29,398 nucleotides of DNA from CAZPEV01 sp964585635 (lineage in GTDB: Bacteria > Zixibacteria > MSB-5A5 > GN15 > JAAZOE01): positions 1 to 29,398 of the forward strand of contig CAZPEV010000021.1 of the NCBI GenBank assembly GCA_964585635.1, read 5' to 3'. Positions within the stretch are counted from its first letter, which is position 1. Each line of letters opens with the position of its first letter. A program made the position numbers and the translations under genes. The notes below the pieces were generated by a model. It worked only from the letters and a program-made list of their open reading frames with translations, was not told the DNA's origin and did no database searches. Positions 17,087-25,583 of the stretch are shown here, one piece after another.

Positions 17087-17458
17087 TCATCCGCCGGCCG
17101 GCTGCAGAAACTTCTCCAGCTTCTTTTGAATATCCTTTTGCGTGAAAGGCTTGATCAGGTAGTCGTTGGCCCCCGACTTGATCGCCTGGATCACTTTTTC
17201 CTTCTCCGCTTCGGTGGTCACCATGACCACCGGGACCCCTTTGCCTCCGGCTCGAATTTTGCGGACGGCATCGATCCCGTTCATGATCGGCATGTTCCAA
17301 TCCATGAGCACCAGCCCGATGGCGTTTTCCCCGGAAATGATATCAAACGCCTCCTGGCCGTTCGCGGCTTCAATGATGTCGCCAACCCCCAGCTTCTTCA
17401 GCGCCACGACAATGATTCGGCGCATGATCTGAGAATCATCAACGACTAACACCTGCAT
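17087..17458 (-). CDS. cheY: CheY-like single-domain response regulator (first copy)
   Basis: 123 aa. MQVLVVDDSQIMRR with D7/D8, phospho-acceptor D53 (LVLMDWNMPIMNG), T81/T82 and K103 (LIKPF) make a complete receiver with no output domain. AAGGAG lies 7 bases upstream of the ATG. It overlaps the upstream cheX by 20 bases, so phosphatase and target are probably translated together. It is more canonical than the second cheY and is the better candidate for the main CheA output. Confidence 0.95.
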   Translation of the reverse strand: MQVLVVDDSQIMRRIIVVALKKLGVGDIIEAANGQEAFDIISGENAIGLVLMDWNMPIMNGIDAVRKIRAGGKGVPVVMVTTEAEKEKVIQAIKSGANDYLIKPFTQKDIQKKLEKFLQPAGG

Positions 17459-17939
17459 GCGCGCTCTCCTTCTCTGTTGTCACTACCGATTTAAAGCAAA
17501 CCGACAGCGAAAACTCACCCAAGGGACTCGTAAACGGTATCGTGAGCCAAACCGTGCTGTTGAGGTTGCTCACCGTATAGATACTCCCCCGCACGACCGA
17601 GGGAAGGCTGATGGAAATGGTATGTTTCTGGAATTTGGCCTTGGCGCTGCCGGCGATTATGTTGACCAGTTCGCCGACGCCGTCGATGATGGAGGAATCG
17701 ACGACGCGAAACTCTCTCCCCACCATCCGCCCCACCAGATTGAGGGCGGTCTTGACCGGCAGACGCAGGGCGACGATTCCTTGGGCCGTCCCCGACAGGC
17801 CGATGACGCCGATGATATCCGGCATTCCTGAATCCTCGGCCGCCAGGATCAGATCGCCCGATTCGACTCGGCAATCGAGCATGCTGGTGAACAGTTCGGA
17901 AACCGACTCGATAAAGGGTTTGACGTTCTCAGCTTTCAT
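17439..17939 (-). CDS. cheX: CheX-type CheY-P phosphatase (first copy)
   Basis: 166 aa from ATG 17939 with GAGAGG upstream; the longer open frame only shadows fapA. MPDIIGVIGLSGTAQGIVALRLP and the motif DGVGELVNIIAGSAKAKF give ExxN at E90/N93, the CheX dephosphorylation site. It overlaps fapA by 11 bases and cheY by 20 bases. It probably resets the adjacent CheY. The fold resembles chemotaxis CheX from spirochaetes and delta-proteobacteria. Confidence 0.92.
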   Translation of the reverse strand: MKAENVKPFIESVSELFTSMLDCRVESGDLILAAEDSGMPDIIGVIGLSGTAQGIVALRLPVKTALNLVGRMVGREFRVVDSSIIDGVGELVNIIAGSAKAKFQKHTISISLPSVVRGSIYTVSNLNSTVWLTIPFTSPLGEFSLSVCFKSVVTTEKESAHAGVSR

Positions 17940-19365
17940 GTTGGTCCTCTCTGGTGTCGTCTGACTCAGGCGCCAGGGTGACGTTTCCCGTGCTGGGATG
18001 CCGAACCGCAACCTGCGGTCCGGCCAGGATATCATCGACCACGTATTCGGCATCAAAAATCCTAAAGACGGCGCCGGGATGCATCACCCCCATGATCCGA
18101 ATTCGCGCCCCCCCGCCCGAATTCACTTCCTGACGCAGATCCCGGTTTTGCCGTTCCATTTCGGCGATCCCATCCGCCGCCTCCGAAATATTGAAGCCCA
18201 TCTCCATCGTGGCCTCCTTTTGCGCCGCGGTCAGGGCGGCCTGATTGGCCATCGCCTGTTTGTACACGGGAGTCAGCGCCCGGAGGGTTTCCTTAAGCGA
18301 ATTGATGGCGCCGGCATTGGCCTGCAGGCGGCCCGCCAATTCGCAGTTCCGCCCGGCGACCAGCAGGGTCTTCACGTTGCCGCGCGAGCCGACGTCACCG
18401 ACGGTGATGTCGCCGCCCGCCAGGATTTCACCCCCCACGATCCGCCCGGCCGTGCAGGTCACTTCTCCGGCGGCGATGATTTGCGACTGAAATATCTCCG
18501 TTTCGACGTGAACACTTCCGGACGATTCGATGGCGCCATTATGGATATATTTGGCCACGAGGTCCCCGCTCGTGCGGATACGTTTCGAAAGGGACTGATT
18601 AATTCCCCGGCGCGCCACGAGGGTGCCGCCGCAATCTATATCGGCGGCGTAAATGAGACCGTGCACGTCAATGTCCCCGGTGCACTCCACCTTGAAATCC
18701 GGCTCGATATCTCCGTCGATGATCAGTTGACCATTGTGTTTGATGTTGCCGGTGGTGTTGCCGACGTCGCCGGCGATATGATAGACGTTGTCGATGTCAA
18801 GAAGCCGTCCCACCACCCGCACCCGTCCATTGCAGCGGGCGCAATATCCCCGCTCCTTCTCATCCCAAATCACGTGCGATCCGGCCTGAATAGCGGCGGC
18901 TTTGGCCCGCGGAACTCTGATCGGAACGCCGTAGACGTCGGCCCCGTCTTGACCCTCTTGCGGCGGATGCACCCGGACCAGCAACTGCCCTTGGTTCACG
19001 GCCCGGTCTTCCGTCTTTTGATGGAAATCGATCCGCTTCGTTTCCGGGTCGACGGCGTATCCGGCGCCGAAGAAGTTGGCCGTCCATTCCAGACGGCCGT
19101 CCTGCGGCGGCTGGGGCGGTCGGCCGCGCGCCACGATCATATCGACCACGTCACCGGTCATCTCGCCGGCCTGACTAAGGGCCTGCTGGAGCACCTCCTG
19201 TTCCCGCGCGGCCACGATACCGCGGCGCACCAATTCCTTCTGAACATCCTCGAGAAAGCCGGCCGCTTTGGCAACCGCTCCCGGACAAGACAGCAGCACC
19301 TGCATCCGGTCCTCCGTGACCGTCAGCACAAACGGCGTCGTGGTCGTCTCAGCCGTGGTCATCAT
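17929..19365 (-). CDS. FapA/DUF342 family protein
   Basis: 478 aa from ATG 19365. N-terminal half: alpha/beta FapA-N region, with GYAVDPETKRIDF near residue 102 and a C-x2-C pair at 175-178 (GYCARCNG). From about 190 to 365 there are short strand-turn repeats (HIAGDVGNTTGNIKHNGQLIIDGDI, GDIDVHGLIYAADIDCGGTLVARRGI, GGDITVGDVGSRGNVKTLLVAG), a right-handed beta-helix like that of polymer-forming bactofilin-type proteins. A coiled coil follows at about 370-430. The family was named from a flagellar-assembly context and often sits in che or motility clusters, but its biochemical role is not settled. It is cytoplasmic by sequence. It begins 119 bases after the MCP and overlaps cheX by 11 bases, so it is a true operon member. 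Confidence 0.9.
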   Translation of the reverse strand: MMTTAETTTTPFVLTVTEDRMQVLLSCPGAVAKAAGFLEDVQKELVRRGIVAAREQEVLQQALSQAGEMTGDVVDMIVARGRPPQPPQDGRLEWTANFFGAGYAVDPETKRIDFHQKTEDRAVNQGQLLVRVHPPQEGQDGADVYGVPIRVPRAKAAAIQAGSHVIWDEKERGYCARCNGRVRVVGRLLDIDNVYHIAGDVGNTTGNIKHNGQLIIDGDIEPDFKVECTGDIDVHGLIYAADIDCGGTLVARRGINQSLSKRIRTSGDLVAKYIHNGAIESSGSVHVETEIFQSQIIAAGEVTCTAGRIVGGEILAGGDITVGDVGSRGNVKTLLVAGRNCELAGRLQANAGAINSLKETLRALTPVYKQAMANQAALTAAQKEATMEMGFNISEAADGIAEMERQNRDLRQEVNSGGGARIRIMGVMHPGAVFRIFDAEYVVDDILAGPQVAVRHPSTGNVTLAPESDDTREDQHES

Positions 19366-19484
19366 ATCTCTTTTCCCTGCGCAGGGGCGCCGGGATTGAC
19401 CCGGCGCTCCCCATGGTGTCGTTGCGACGAGGGGTTCATGGAGCGACACCTTCGCAGAAACAGGGTTCGCCAGAGGCGATCGGA

Positions 19485-21134
19485 TCAGAACCCCGCCACT
19501 TCCTCCTTCTCGAGGGGAATGATCTCCTGGGCGTGGGTTGGCTGCCGGTTGGGAGCCGCCTTCGATTTCGCCTTATCCGCGTGCTTCTTGAACACCACCC
19601 CGATCCGGTTCTTGACGGCCGCGGCCCGCGACGTTCCTTCGACCGCCTGATGCGACCGGATCGCCATCGGCATCGAGGGGCTTTCGGCCATTCGGAAATT
19701 CGCCTTGGCGCCGTCGACGATATAGGTCATCTCGCCCACGATCGCCTGGAGCTGCTGCGCCTGCGCCGAGAGCTCCTCGCTGGCCGACGCCGATTCTTCG
19801 GCGTTGGCGGCGTTCTGCTGGGTGACCTGATCCATCTGGGAAACGGCCGAGTTCACCTGGTCAATCCCCTGGGCCTGTTCGTTGCTGGCCGCGGAGACTT
19901 CGCCGATAAGATCGGCCACCTTTTTGACGGACGTCGTGACATCATTGAGAATAGCCATGAATTCATGCGTGGCATGGACGCCGTTGTCGGCATTCTTCTG
20001 GGCTCCCTCGATCAGGGCACTGGTATTCTTGGCCGCTTCCGCCGAACGCTGGGCCAGATTGCGGACCTCCTCTGCGACCACGGCGAAACCCTTGCCGGCC
20101 TCACCGGCGCGGGCCGCTTCGACCGCGGCATTCAGCGCCAGCAGATTGGTCTGGAAGGCGATTTCATCAATGACCTTGATGATCTTGGCAGTCTCATCCG
20201 AGGAATGCTTGATCTCCTGGATCGCCTGCGACATCCCCTCCATGGCCGCGGTACCCTTATCAGCCGCGGATCTGGCCTCGGTCGACAGCAGGCTGGCCTG
20301 ACGGGCATTGTCGGCGTTTTGCTTGGTCACACTGGACATCTGTTCCAGGGCCGAGGAGGTCTCTTGCAACGATGAGGCCTGCTCGGTCGTCGCTTCGGCC
20401 AGCGACTGACTGGCCGCGGCAATATGTTCGGACGCGGAACCGACCTGGTCGCCGCCGGACACCAACCCGGCAATGGCCTTGTTGATCGGTCGCGTTATCG
20501 AGCGGGCCATGAAGAATGACATCAGCAGCCCGCCGATGGCAATGATGGTCACGACGGAAAAGATGATATAGAAGAAACTCGACATCTCCGCCTGGACATC
20601 ATCGACGTATACGCCGGTGCCGATGACCCAACCCCATTCGGGGTACAACTTCACATACGATATTTTCGGCACCGGTTTGGGAAATCCGGGCTTCGGCCAC
20701 ATATAGTTCACCAATCCTCCCCCTTTGGACCGGCAAATCTCGGCAAACTCGACGAAAATCCGTTTGCCGGTGGGGTCGGTGTTCTGACTGATATCGGTGC
20801 CGTTCATTTCCGGCTTGATCGGATGCATGATCATGAACGGCCGCATGTCATTGATCCAGAAATAGTCATTGTCTCCGTAGCGCATGCTGCCGATCACTCC
20901 CTGGGCTCGTTTCTGGGCTTCCTCGGTGGTGATGGTGCCCGCCTTGGCCATCTTGGAATAATAATCGGCCACGCTCCAGGCTGCTTCCACATGTTCCTGC
21001 GTCTTGATATATTTGGCGTCGTATATCTTGGTCCGAAACTTGGGATAGATCCATCCCAGGACCAGCGCGAATGCCAGCACAATGGTCACACCCAGGGCTA
21101 AGATCCGGGTGGACAGCTTGAGTCGGTTAAGCAT
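19485..21134 (-). CDS. Methyl-accepting chemotaxis protein with single Cache sensor and no full HAMP
   Basis: 549 aa, ATG 21134 with AGGAGG six bases upstream. TM1 about 11-29; periplasmic single Cache domain (sCache_2 type) about 35-185, with YFWINDMRPFMIMHP and PKISYVKLYPEWGWVIGTGVYVDD; TM2 about 187-209. A short ARSITRPINKAI leads into the signalling domain with no room for a normal 50-residue HAMP. The trimer tip is intact (EIAFQTNLLALNAAVEAARAGEAGKGFAVVAEEVRNLAQRSA), with candidate methylation sites on both flanks. The C-terminal linker ends KEEVAGF, an acidic stretch closing with Phe, possibly a docking tail for CheR/CheB/CheD though not the NWETF form. Cache receptors of this type often sense small carboxylates. 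It is encoded 51 bases after the porin frame. Confidence 0.95.
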   Translation of the reverse strand: MLNRLKLSTRILALGVTIVLAFALVLGWIYPKFRTKIYDAKYIKTQEHVEAAWSVADYYSKMAKAGTITTEEAQKRAQGVIGSMRYGDNDYFWINDMRPFMIMHPIKPEMNGTDISQNTDPTGKRIFVEFAEICRSKGGGLVNYMWPKPGFPKPVPKISYVKLYPEWGWVIGTGVYVDDVQAEMSSFFYIIFSVVTIIAIGGLLMSFFMARSITRPINKAIAGLVSGGDQVGSASEHIAAASQSLAEATTEQASSLQETSSALEQMSSVTKQNADNARQASLLSTEARSAADKGTAAMEGMSQAIQEIKHSSDETAKIIKVIDEIAFQTNLLALNAAVEAARAGEAGKGFAVVAEEVRNLAQRSAEAAKNTSALIEGAQKNADNGVHATHEFMAILNDVTTSVKKVADLIGEVSAASNEQAQGIDQVNSAVSQMDQVTQQNAANAEESASASEELSAQAQQLQAIVGEMTYIVDGAKANFRMAESPSMPMAIRSHQAVEGTSRAAAVKNRIGVVFKKHADKAKSKAAPNRQPTHAQEIIPLEKEEVAGF

Positions 21135-21185
21135 TATTGCCTCCTACTGCCTCGGCAGTATTTATTGTCACGGTTGTCGTCAGTT

Positions 21186-21422
21186 TTAGAAACCCAGGAT
21201 GAAAGAGGTCTGGGCGCGGAAATCCTTCGAGGCCCCGACTCCCTTATATTCCGTCTGCCATTGCGACAATTCGACGCCCACGGTGGCCTTGGGCACCAGG
21301 GTATAGCGGAGATTGCCGTACAGGCAGGAGTTTTTGGTTCGACCGGAGACGATATTGTTGTCATCCGGATTATCGAGGCCATACCCGGCCGAGACTTGGA
21401 CCTTCTTGGAAGCCTGCAGTCA
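21186..21422 (-). pseudogene. C-terminal end of the porin-like gene beyond an in-frame TGA
   Basis: The frame of the porin ORF continues without shift past the TGA at 21420-21422 for 77 more sense codons to TAA at 21186-21188. The translation contains VQVSAGYGLDNPDDNNIVSG, LYGNLRYTLVPKATVGVELS and a last strand TSFILGF ending in Phe, the typical C-terminal signature of outer-membrane beta-barrels. So the TGA interrupts a gene whose remaining sequence still looks under selection. Explanations are a sequencing or assembly substitution, a recent nonsense mutation, or UGA readthrough. Without it the barrel would lack its final strands. Confidence 0.75.
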
Positions 21423-22367
21423 GGACGAGAGCCAGCCGCCGGAGGTCTTCAATCCGTTTATTTCGCTGTTCCGAAGAATACCGCCGAAATAACTGCCCAG
21501 GTTGGCGCCCGTGAACGCTTCTCCGGAGAAACCGAACTTGGGGCTGGGTGACAGCGCCAAATGGCCGACAATGGACCAGGTGGAGTATCGCTGAGAACGG
21601 TTGTGATTGGTTTCGGCATTTAATGATCCATAGAGGGCGCTGAGGCCGCCGCGGTAGGACCCGCCCGAAGCCGTCGTATGCTTGACGTCAACCAGGGTTT
21701 GAAAGGTCGGTATGGCCGAGTTGGTGCCGTCGTCGACGCCGTCGTTGGTTTCGCCGGCCGCCAACGAGAGGGTCGGCGTAAGATCATTGCCGATGGTGCG
21801 GAACAGGCCGCCCGCCACGACAACGTCGGTCGTCTTGCTGGGCTTGGCCGTGTACCACAGGCTGACTTGGGGGCGCCGGTAACCGGTGTTGCCGCAGCCC
21901 CAGAGCACGGCGTAATTCAGCGTCGTCGGATTCAATGGTGAGATCAGGTCCCAGGTCTGGCCGGCGATGGCCTTGAGCCTTCCCTTTTCCAGCGAAAAGT
22001 AGGCGTGCCGCAATTGCAGCATGGCCTTATTCTCAGCGATGGTCGCACCGCTGATGCTGGCATACAGATCGACCTCCAGCTTACCGCCGACCGTGATCTG
22101 ACCGTACCCGTTGCCGGTGAGGTTCAGCCCGAGGCGCGTTTCGTTGGCGGTCATATTGAACTGCGCTTTGTGGCCGTAGGTCGAGGCCTGCGGAATCCAC
22201 ATGATGAAGTTGCCGTGGCTGGTCGGATTGTAATCGTAGGCACCGTCCAGCTTGAAATACCCATACCAATTGACGCTCATGGTCGGGGGATCACCGGCGG
22301 CGATCGTTCCGCCCAGAACTCCTGCGACCAGCACGATGATGACGGTGAGGATACTCTTCTGTTTCAT
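21420..22367 (-). CDS. Outer-membrane porin-like beta-barrel protein, ending at an in-frame TGA
   Basis: 315 aa as read to the TGA; 392 amino acids plus the TGA position if the downstream part (21186-21422) is included. ATG 22367 follows GGGGA; an upstream in-frame ATG (22379) is an alternative. Signal peptide MKQKSILTVIIVLVAGVLGGTIAAG, then alternating-residue strands typical of porins (YGYFKLDGAYDYN, ETRLGLNLTG, AMLQLRHAYFSLEKGRLKAIAGQTWDLISPLNP). The segment from YFKLD to GQTWD is the pattern of outer-membrane porins and poorly characterised DcaP-like families. It should form a diffusion channel in the outer membrane. Its location between cheW (107 bases before) and the MCP (51 bases after) is unusual and suggests that ligand uptake and periplasmic Cache sensing are co-expressed. 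Confidence 0.85.
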   Translation of the reverse strand: MKQKSILTVIIVLVAGVLGGTIAAGDPPTMSVNWYGYFKLDGAYDYNPTSHGNFIMWIPQASTYGHKAQFNMTANETRLGLNLTGNGYGQITVGGKLEVDLYASISGATIAENKAMLQLRHAYFSLEKGRLKAIAGQTWDLISPLNPTTLNYAVLWGCGNTGYRRPQVSLWYTAKPSKTTDVVVAGGLFRTIGNDLTPTLSLAAGETNDGVDDGTNSAIPTFQTLVDVKHTTASGGSYRGGLSALYGSLNAETNHNRSQRYSTWSIVGHLALSPSPKFGFSGEAFTGANLGSYFGGILRNSEINGLKTSGGWLSS

Positions 22368-22474
22368 ATGCTTCCCCATATCAAACCCGAGACGTCGACG
22401 TTTGTCAGGCCGGTCGATGCTTCGAGTCCGGATTGTTTATTATTTCACCCTTGTTTACCTTCGCTGGGCCTTTC

Positions 22475-23044
22475 CTACTGCAGGGCCTCGGCCATTTCCG
22501 CCTCCAAGGCCGCGTCGGCCGGGACCATCTCGCCGTCGGCGAGGACGGCTTCGACTCCGGTCAGAACGCGATCGATGTCCAGCAGGATTTTCACCGTGTT
22601 CTTGACTTTGCCGATTCCCAGGATAAACCGGGTATCGACGTCGGCGCCGAACGTCGGCGCCTCCTCAATCTCGCCGGCCTGAATGTCGAGGACCTCAGAC
22701 ACGGCATCGACCAGGATTCCCATCAAAAGGGATTCACCGGCGCCTTCCACTTCGACGACGATGATACAGGTTTCCTCGGTGTCGCTGATGACGTCCATGC
22801 CAAACTTGGCGCGCAGATCAAGCACGGGGATTACCTTGCCCCGCAGGTTGATGACGCCGCGAATGTAATGGGGGGTGCGCGGAACCCTGGTGATCCCCAT
22901 CAGTCCGATGATTTCCCTGACCTTCAGTATTTCCAGGCCATATTCTTCCCGATCCAGCCGGAAGGTGAGGTATTTCCCGGCCAGATTTCTTCCGCCCGTG
23001 GTCCGGTCGACCATGGTCGGGTCGGTGGTGGTGATATCATTCAT
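22475..23044 (-). CDS. cheW: CheW chemotaxis coupling protein
   Basis: 189 aa. The CheW fold spans about 22-165: GKYLTFRLDREEYGLEILKVREII, then PHYIRGVINLRGKVIPVLDLRAKFG, ETCIIVVEVEG and GILVDAVSEVLDI. It bridges the MCP signalling tip and the CheA P5 domain. About 20 extra N-terminal residues and an acidic, Ala-rich C-terminal tail lie outside the fold. The gene begins 37 bases after cheA with AAAGGA upstream, and ends in TAG. Confidence 0.96.
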   Translation of the reverse strand: MNDITTTDPTMVDRTTGGRNLAGKYLTFRLDREEYGLEILKVREIIGLMGITRVPRTPHYIRGVINLRGKVIPVLDLRAKFGMDVISDTEETCIIVVEVEGAGESLLMGILVDAVSEVLDIQAGEIEEAPTFGADVDTRFILGIGKVKNTVKILLDIDRVLTGVEAVLADGEMVPADAALEAEMAEALQ

Positions 23045-23081
23045 GCTTCATATCCTTTCAATGAGGTCGAATGGTCATACA

Positions 23082-25583
23082 TCACAGAGCTGGTTCGGCG
23101 ACCGCTAATTCCGCCGCGGTTTCGGGTACGTCGCCCGGCGTCGCCACCGCCGCCCGGTGAGCATCGGCCAGGAGCGCAATGCCGGAGACATCCAGGATAA
23201 GACCGACGCTGCCGTCCGACAGAATGGCGGCGCCCGCCACCCATTTCTGAGCGGCAAACGTCGATCCGAGGCTCTTGATGACGGTCTGGCGTTGCCCCAG
23301 AAGGGTATCGACGATCAGGCCGACCCGCCGCGCGGCGTCTTCGACGACCACCACGGTCTTGCCGGCGTTGGCCTGGGTGACCGACCGCAAGCCGAATAAT
23401 TCGCTGATGGAAACAAGGGGGAGTAATTCACCCCGCAGGTTGATCATCTTGGCTCTGCCCGTAACGGTAAAAACCTGATCCTGAAAGAGGCTGAGTGACT
23501 CCACGATAGACAGGGTGGGAATTATAAATCGTTCATCCTCCACCTTGATGAGCATGCCGTCAATGATGGCCAGGGTCAAGGGCAGCTTCATGCAAAAGGT
23601 GGTGCCGCGGCCGAGGGTTGAAGCGATATCCAGGTGACCCCGCATCAGTTCGATGTTTTTCTTGACCACGTCCATTCCCACGCCCCGGCCGGAGATATCG
23701 GTGACCTTCTGCGCCGTGGAAAACCCGGGCAACAGAATAAGATTGTAGATTTCATGGTCGGTCGGCTCTTTGCCCGCATCCAGCAGCCCCTTTTCGCGGG
23801 CCTTGGCCAGAATCTTCTCGCGATCCAGTCCCCGGCCGTCGTCGCACACGTCAAAGTGAATGTTTCCTCCTCGATGATACGCTTTGATGGCGATTTGCCC
23901 GGTGCGCGGTTTGCCGGCCGCTTCCCGTTCCTCCGGCGCCTCAATGCCATGGTCGACCGAATTCCGGATCATGTGCATCAGCGGGTCGCCGATATTCTCG
24001 ACGATGCTGCGATCGACCTCGGTCTCCTCGCCCGCGAGAACCAGGTCGACCTCCTTGCCCGACTTGCGGGTAAGATCACGAACGGCGCGGGCCAGCTTTT
24101 GAAACGTGGGGCGCACCGGAACCAGGCGCATGGCCATGCCCATCTCCTGCAGTTCGCGCGTGATTTTATTCAGGTGCGAGACGTTGCGCGTGACTTTGGG
24201 AGAGACGAGACTGAGGATCTCCTCGTCCTGTCCGACCATCGATTCGGCCACGACCAACTCGCCAATGGTGTCGATCAGCCGGTCCAGGCGTTCGGTGTCG
24301 ATCTTCACCATTTCCTTGACGACGCTGGGGCCGCCTTTTCGGGCGTGCTGCTCCCGGAGGGCGCGCGCCACCGCTTTGGCGGAGACCACCCCCTGCCGGA
24401 CCAGCGTTTCGCCCAGCTTTTCACCGTCCTTTTCCTTGTGCGTCAAGGCCGCGTCAATCGCCTCCTGAGACACCGCGCCCATATCGACCAGAATGTCGCC
24501 CACCCGGGCCGGAGCCTCTCCGAGGGAGGCCGCATCCGGATTCTCCAAGAGCAGGCGGAGCCGGTCGAGCACCGACGCCGTGACGGCCGTGCCGTCAAAG
24601 CTGCCGCCGCTTTTCATGACCGTCTCTACCCCGTCCAGTAATTTTCGCATGACGTCGATGGCGTCGAAGACGATGTCGGCGGCCGTTCCGGCCACCGTGA
24701 CCGTCCCCTTGCGGGCCAGGTCCAAAAGCGTTTCGGATTCATGCGACAGCACCGAAATCGGTTTCAAGTCCAGAAATCCCGCCGCGCCCTTAATGGTGTG
24801 AAAGCAGCGGAAGATGGCGTTGATGGCGGCCTCGTCGTTGCCGCCGGTTTCCAGATCCATGAGCTGCTGCTCGGCCGTGGCGCAGTGCTCCCTGGCCTCG
24901 GTGATAAATTCCCCCAGAAGCGAGGTGTCGCTGTTTCCCAGATTGATTATCAGAGGTTCGCGTTCCGAAGAATGCCCCAGGGAAACCGCGGTCGATGATG
25001 ACCGCTTCGGCGTTGAAGCCGGGGCGGATTCCACAAACTTCGCGGCCGTGTCGGCAGGGCGCTCATCGCCCGCCGTCCCTTGACGGCCAGGGGATTCTTC
25101 CTTCGGGGATGGCAGTCGGCCATCCAGCACCAGCGCCGCCGGGAACACCACCTCGGCCTCGGAGCGATTGTCCCGCACCAGGCTTTGAATCGCCGCGACG
25201 GCGTCGCCCACCGTGGCCAGCGCCTGCGGCTTGTCGGGGACGTCACTAAGCATGATTTTCCCCACGAGCCGGGCGGCCGCCGCGGCCGCCCGGGCGATGA
25301 TGCCGCTGGCATCGACGGCGGCCTCTCCTATCCGCAGAAATTGTTCATGAAGTGTGGCGAGGGCCGGAAGATCCTCGACGTCGACCATGACCACCGCGAC
25401 CGCCGCGGCTTCGACCATTTTTCCCAGATTATCCGTAGCCTTCTGATCCCGATTTCGGTCGCCGTGTTTGTCCCCTCGCCGCGGCGATGGGTCCAGCGGC
25501 GCGGGCTGTCTCGAGGTCTTGGTTGTCGGCCCCCGCTTTCCGGTCGCCTTCTTTGTCTTGATGTTGCTGCTGCTCATAGCCAT
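23082..25583 (-). CDS. cheA: CheA chemotaxis histidine kinase with a GspE-N/MshEN-like insert
   Basis: 833 aa from ATG 25583 (GGAGG ten bases upstream); ATG 25577 is an alternative. Order: basic, disordered residues 1-50; Ala-rich helical segment about 50-145; linker; Hpt (P1) about 220-345 with phospho-acceptor H262 (CFHTIKGAAGF); a two-half module about 358-412 (VGDILVDMGAVSQEAIDAAL, LGETLVRQGVVSAKAVARAL) resembling GspE-N/MshEN domains; dimerisation (P3) about 425-490; ATPase (P4) with N box HMIRNSVDHGIE (537-548), G1 DDGRGLD (581-587) and G2 GRGVGMDVV (632-640); CheW-like P5 about 672-820. No recognisable P2 domain for CheY/CheB docking is present between P1 and P3. It phosphorylates the CheY and CheB proteins of the operon. 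It is the first certain gene of the operon. Confidence 0.96.
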   Translation of the reverse strand: MAMSSSNIKTKKATGKRGPTTKTSRQPAPLDPSPRRGDKHGDRNRDQKATDNLGKMVEAAAVAVVMVDVEDLPALATLHEQFLRIGEAAVDASGIIARAAAAAARLVGKIMLSDVPDKPQALATVGDAVAAIQSLVRDNRSEAEVVFPAALVLDGRLPSPKEESPGRQGTAGDERPADTAAKFVESAPASTPKRSSSTAVSLGHSSEREPLIINLGNSDTSLLGEFITEAREHCATAEQQLMDLETGGNDEAAINAIFRCFHTIKGAAGFLDLKPISVLSHESETLLDLARKGTVTVAGTAADIVFDAIDVMRKLLDGVETVMKSGGSFDGTAVTASVLDRLRLLLENPDAASLGEAPARVGDILVDMGAVSQEAIDAALTHKEKDGEKLGETLVRQGVVSAKAVARALREQHARKGGPSVVKEMVKIDTERLDRLIDTIGELVVAESMVGQDEEILSLVSPKVTRNVSHLNKITRELQEMGMAMRLVPVRPTFQKLARAVRDLTRKSGKEVDLVLAGEETEVDRSIVENIGDPLMHMIRNSVDHGIEAPEEREAAGKPRTGQIAIKAYHRGGNIHFDVCDDGRGLDREKILAKAREKGLLDAGKEPTDHEIYNLILLPGFSTAQKVTDISGRGVGMDVVKKNIELMRGHLDIASTLGRGTTFCMKLPLTLAIIDGMLIKVEDERFIIPTLSIVESLSLFQDQVFTVTGRAKMINLRGELLPLVSISELFGLRSVTQANAGKTVVVVEDAARRVGLIVDTLLGQRQTVIKSLGSTFAAQKWVAGAAILSDGSVGLILDVSGIALLADAHRAAVATPGDVPETAAELAVAEPAL

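Noticed and set aside
17998..19650. 550-codon plus-strand frame opposite fapA
   Set aside because: His/Arg/Gly-rich antisense product with no motif; the minus-strand FapA protein has a clear fold and operon context.
12999..25583. TGA reassigned to an amino acid in this organism (code 4/25)
   Set aside because: At least ten operon genes end at TGA exactly where the family ends, often overlapping the next start codon.
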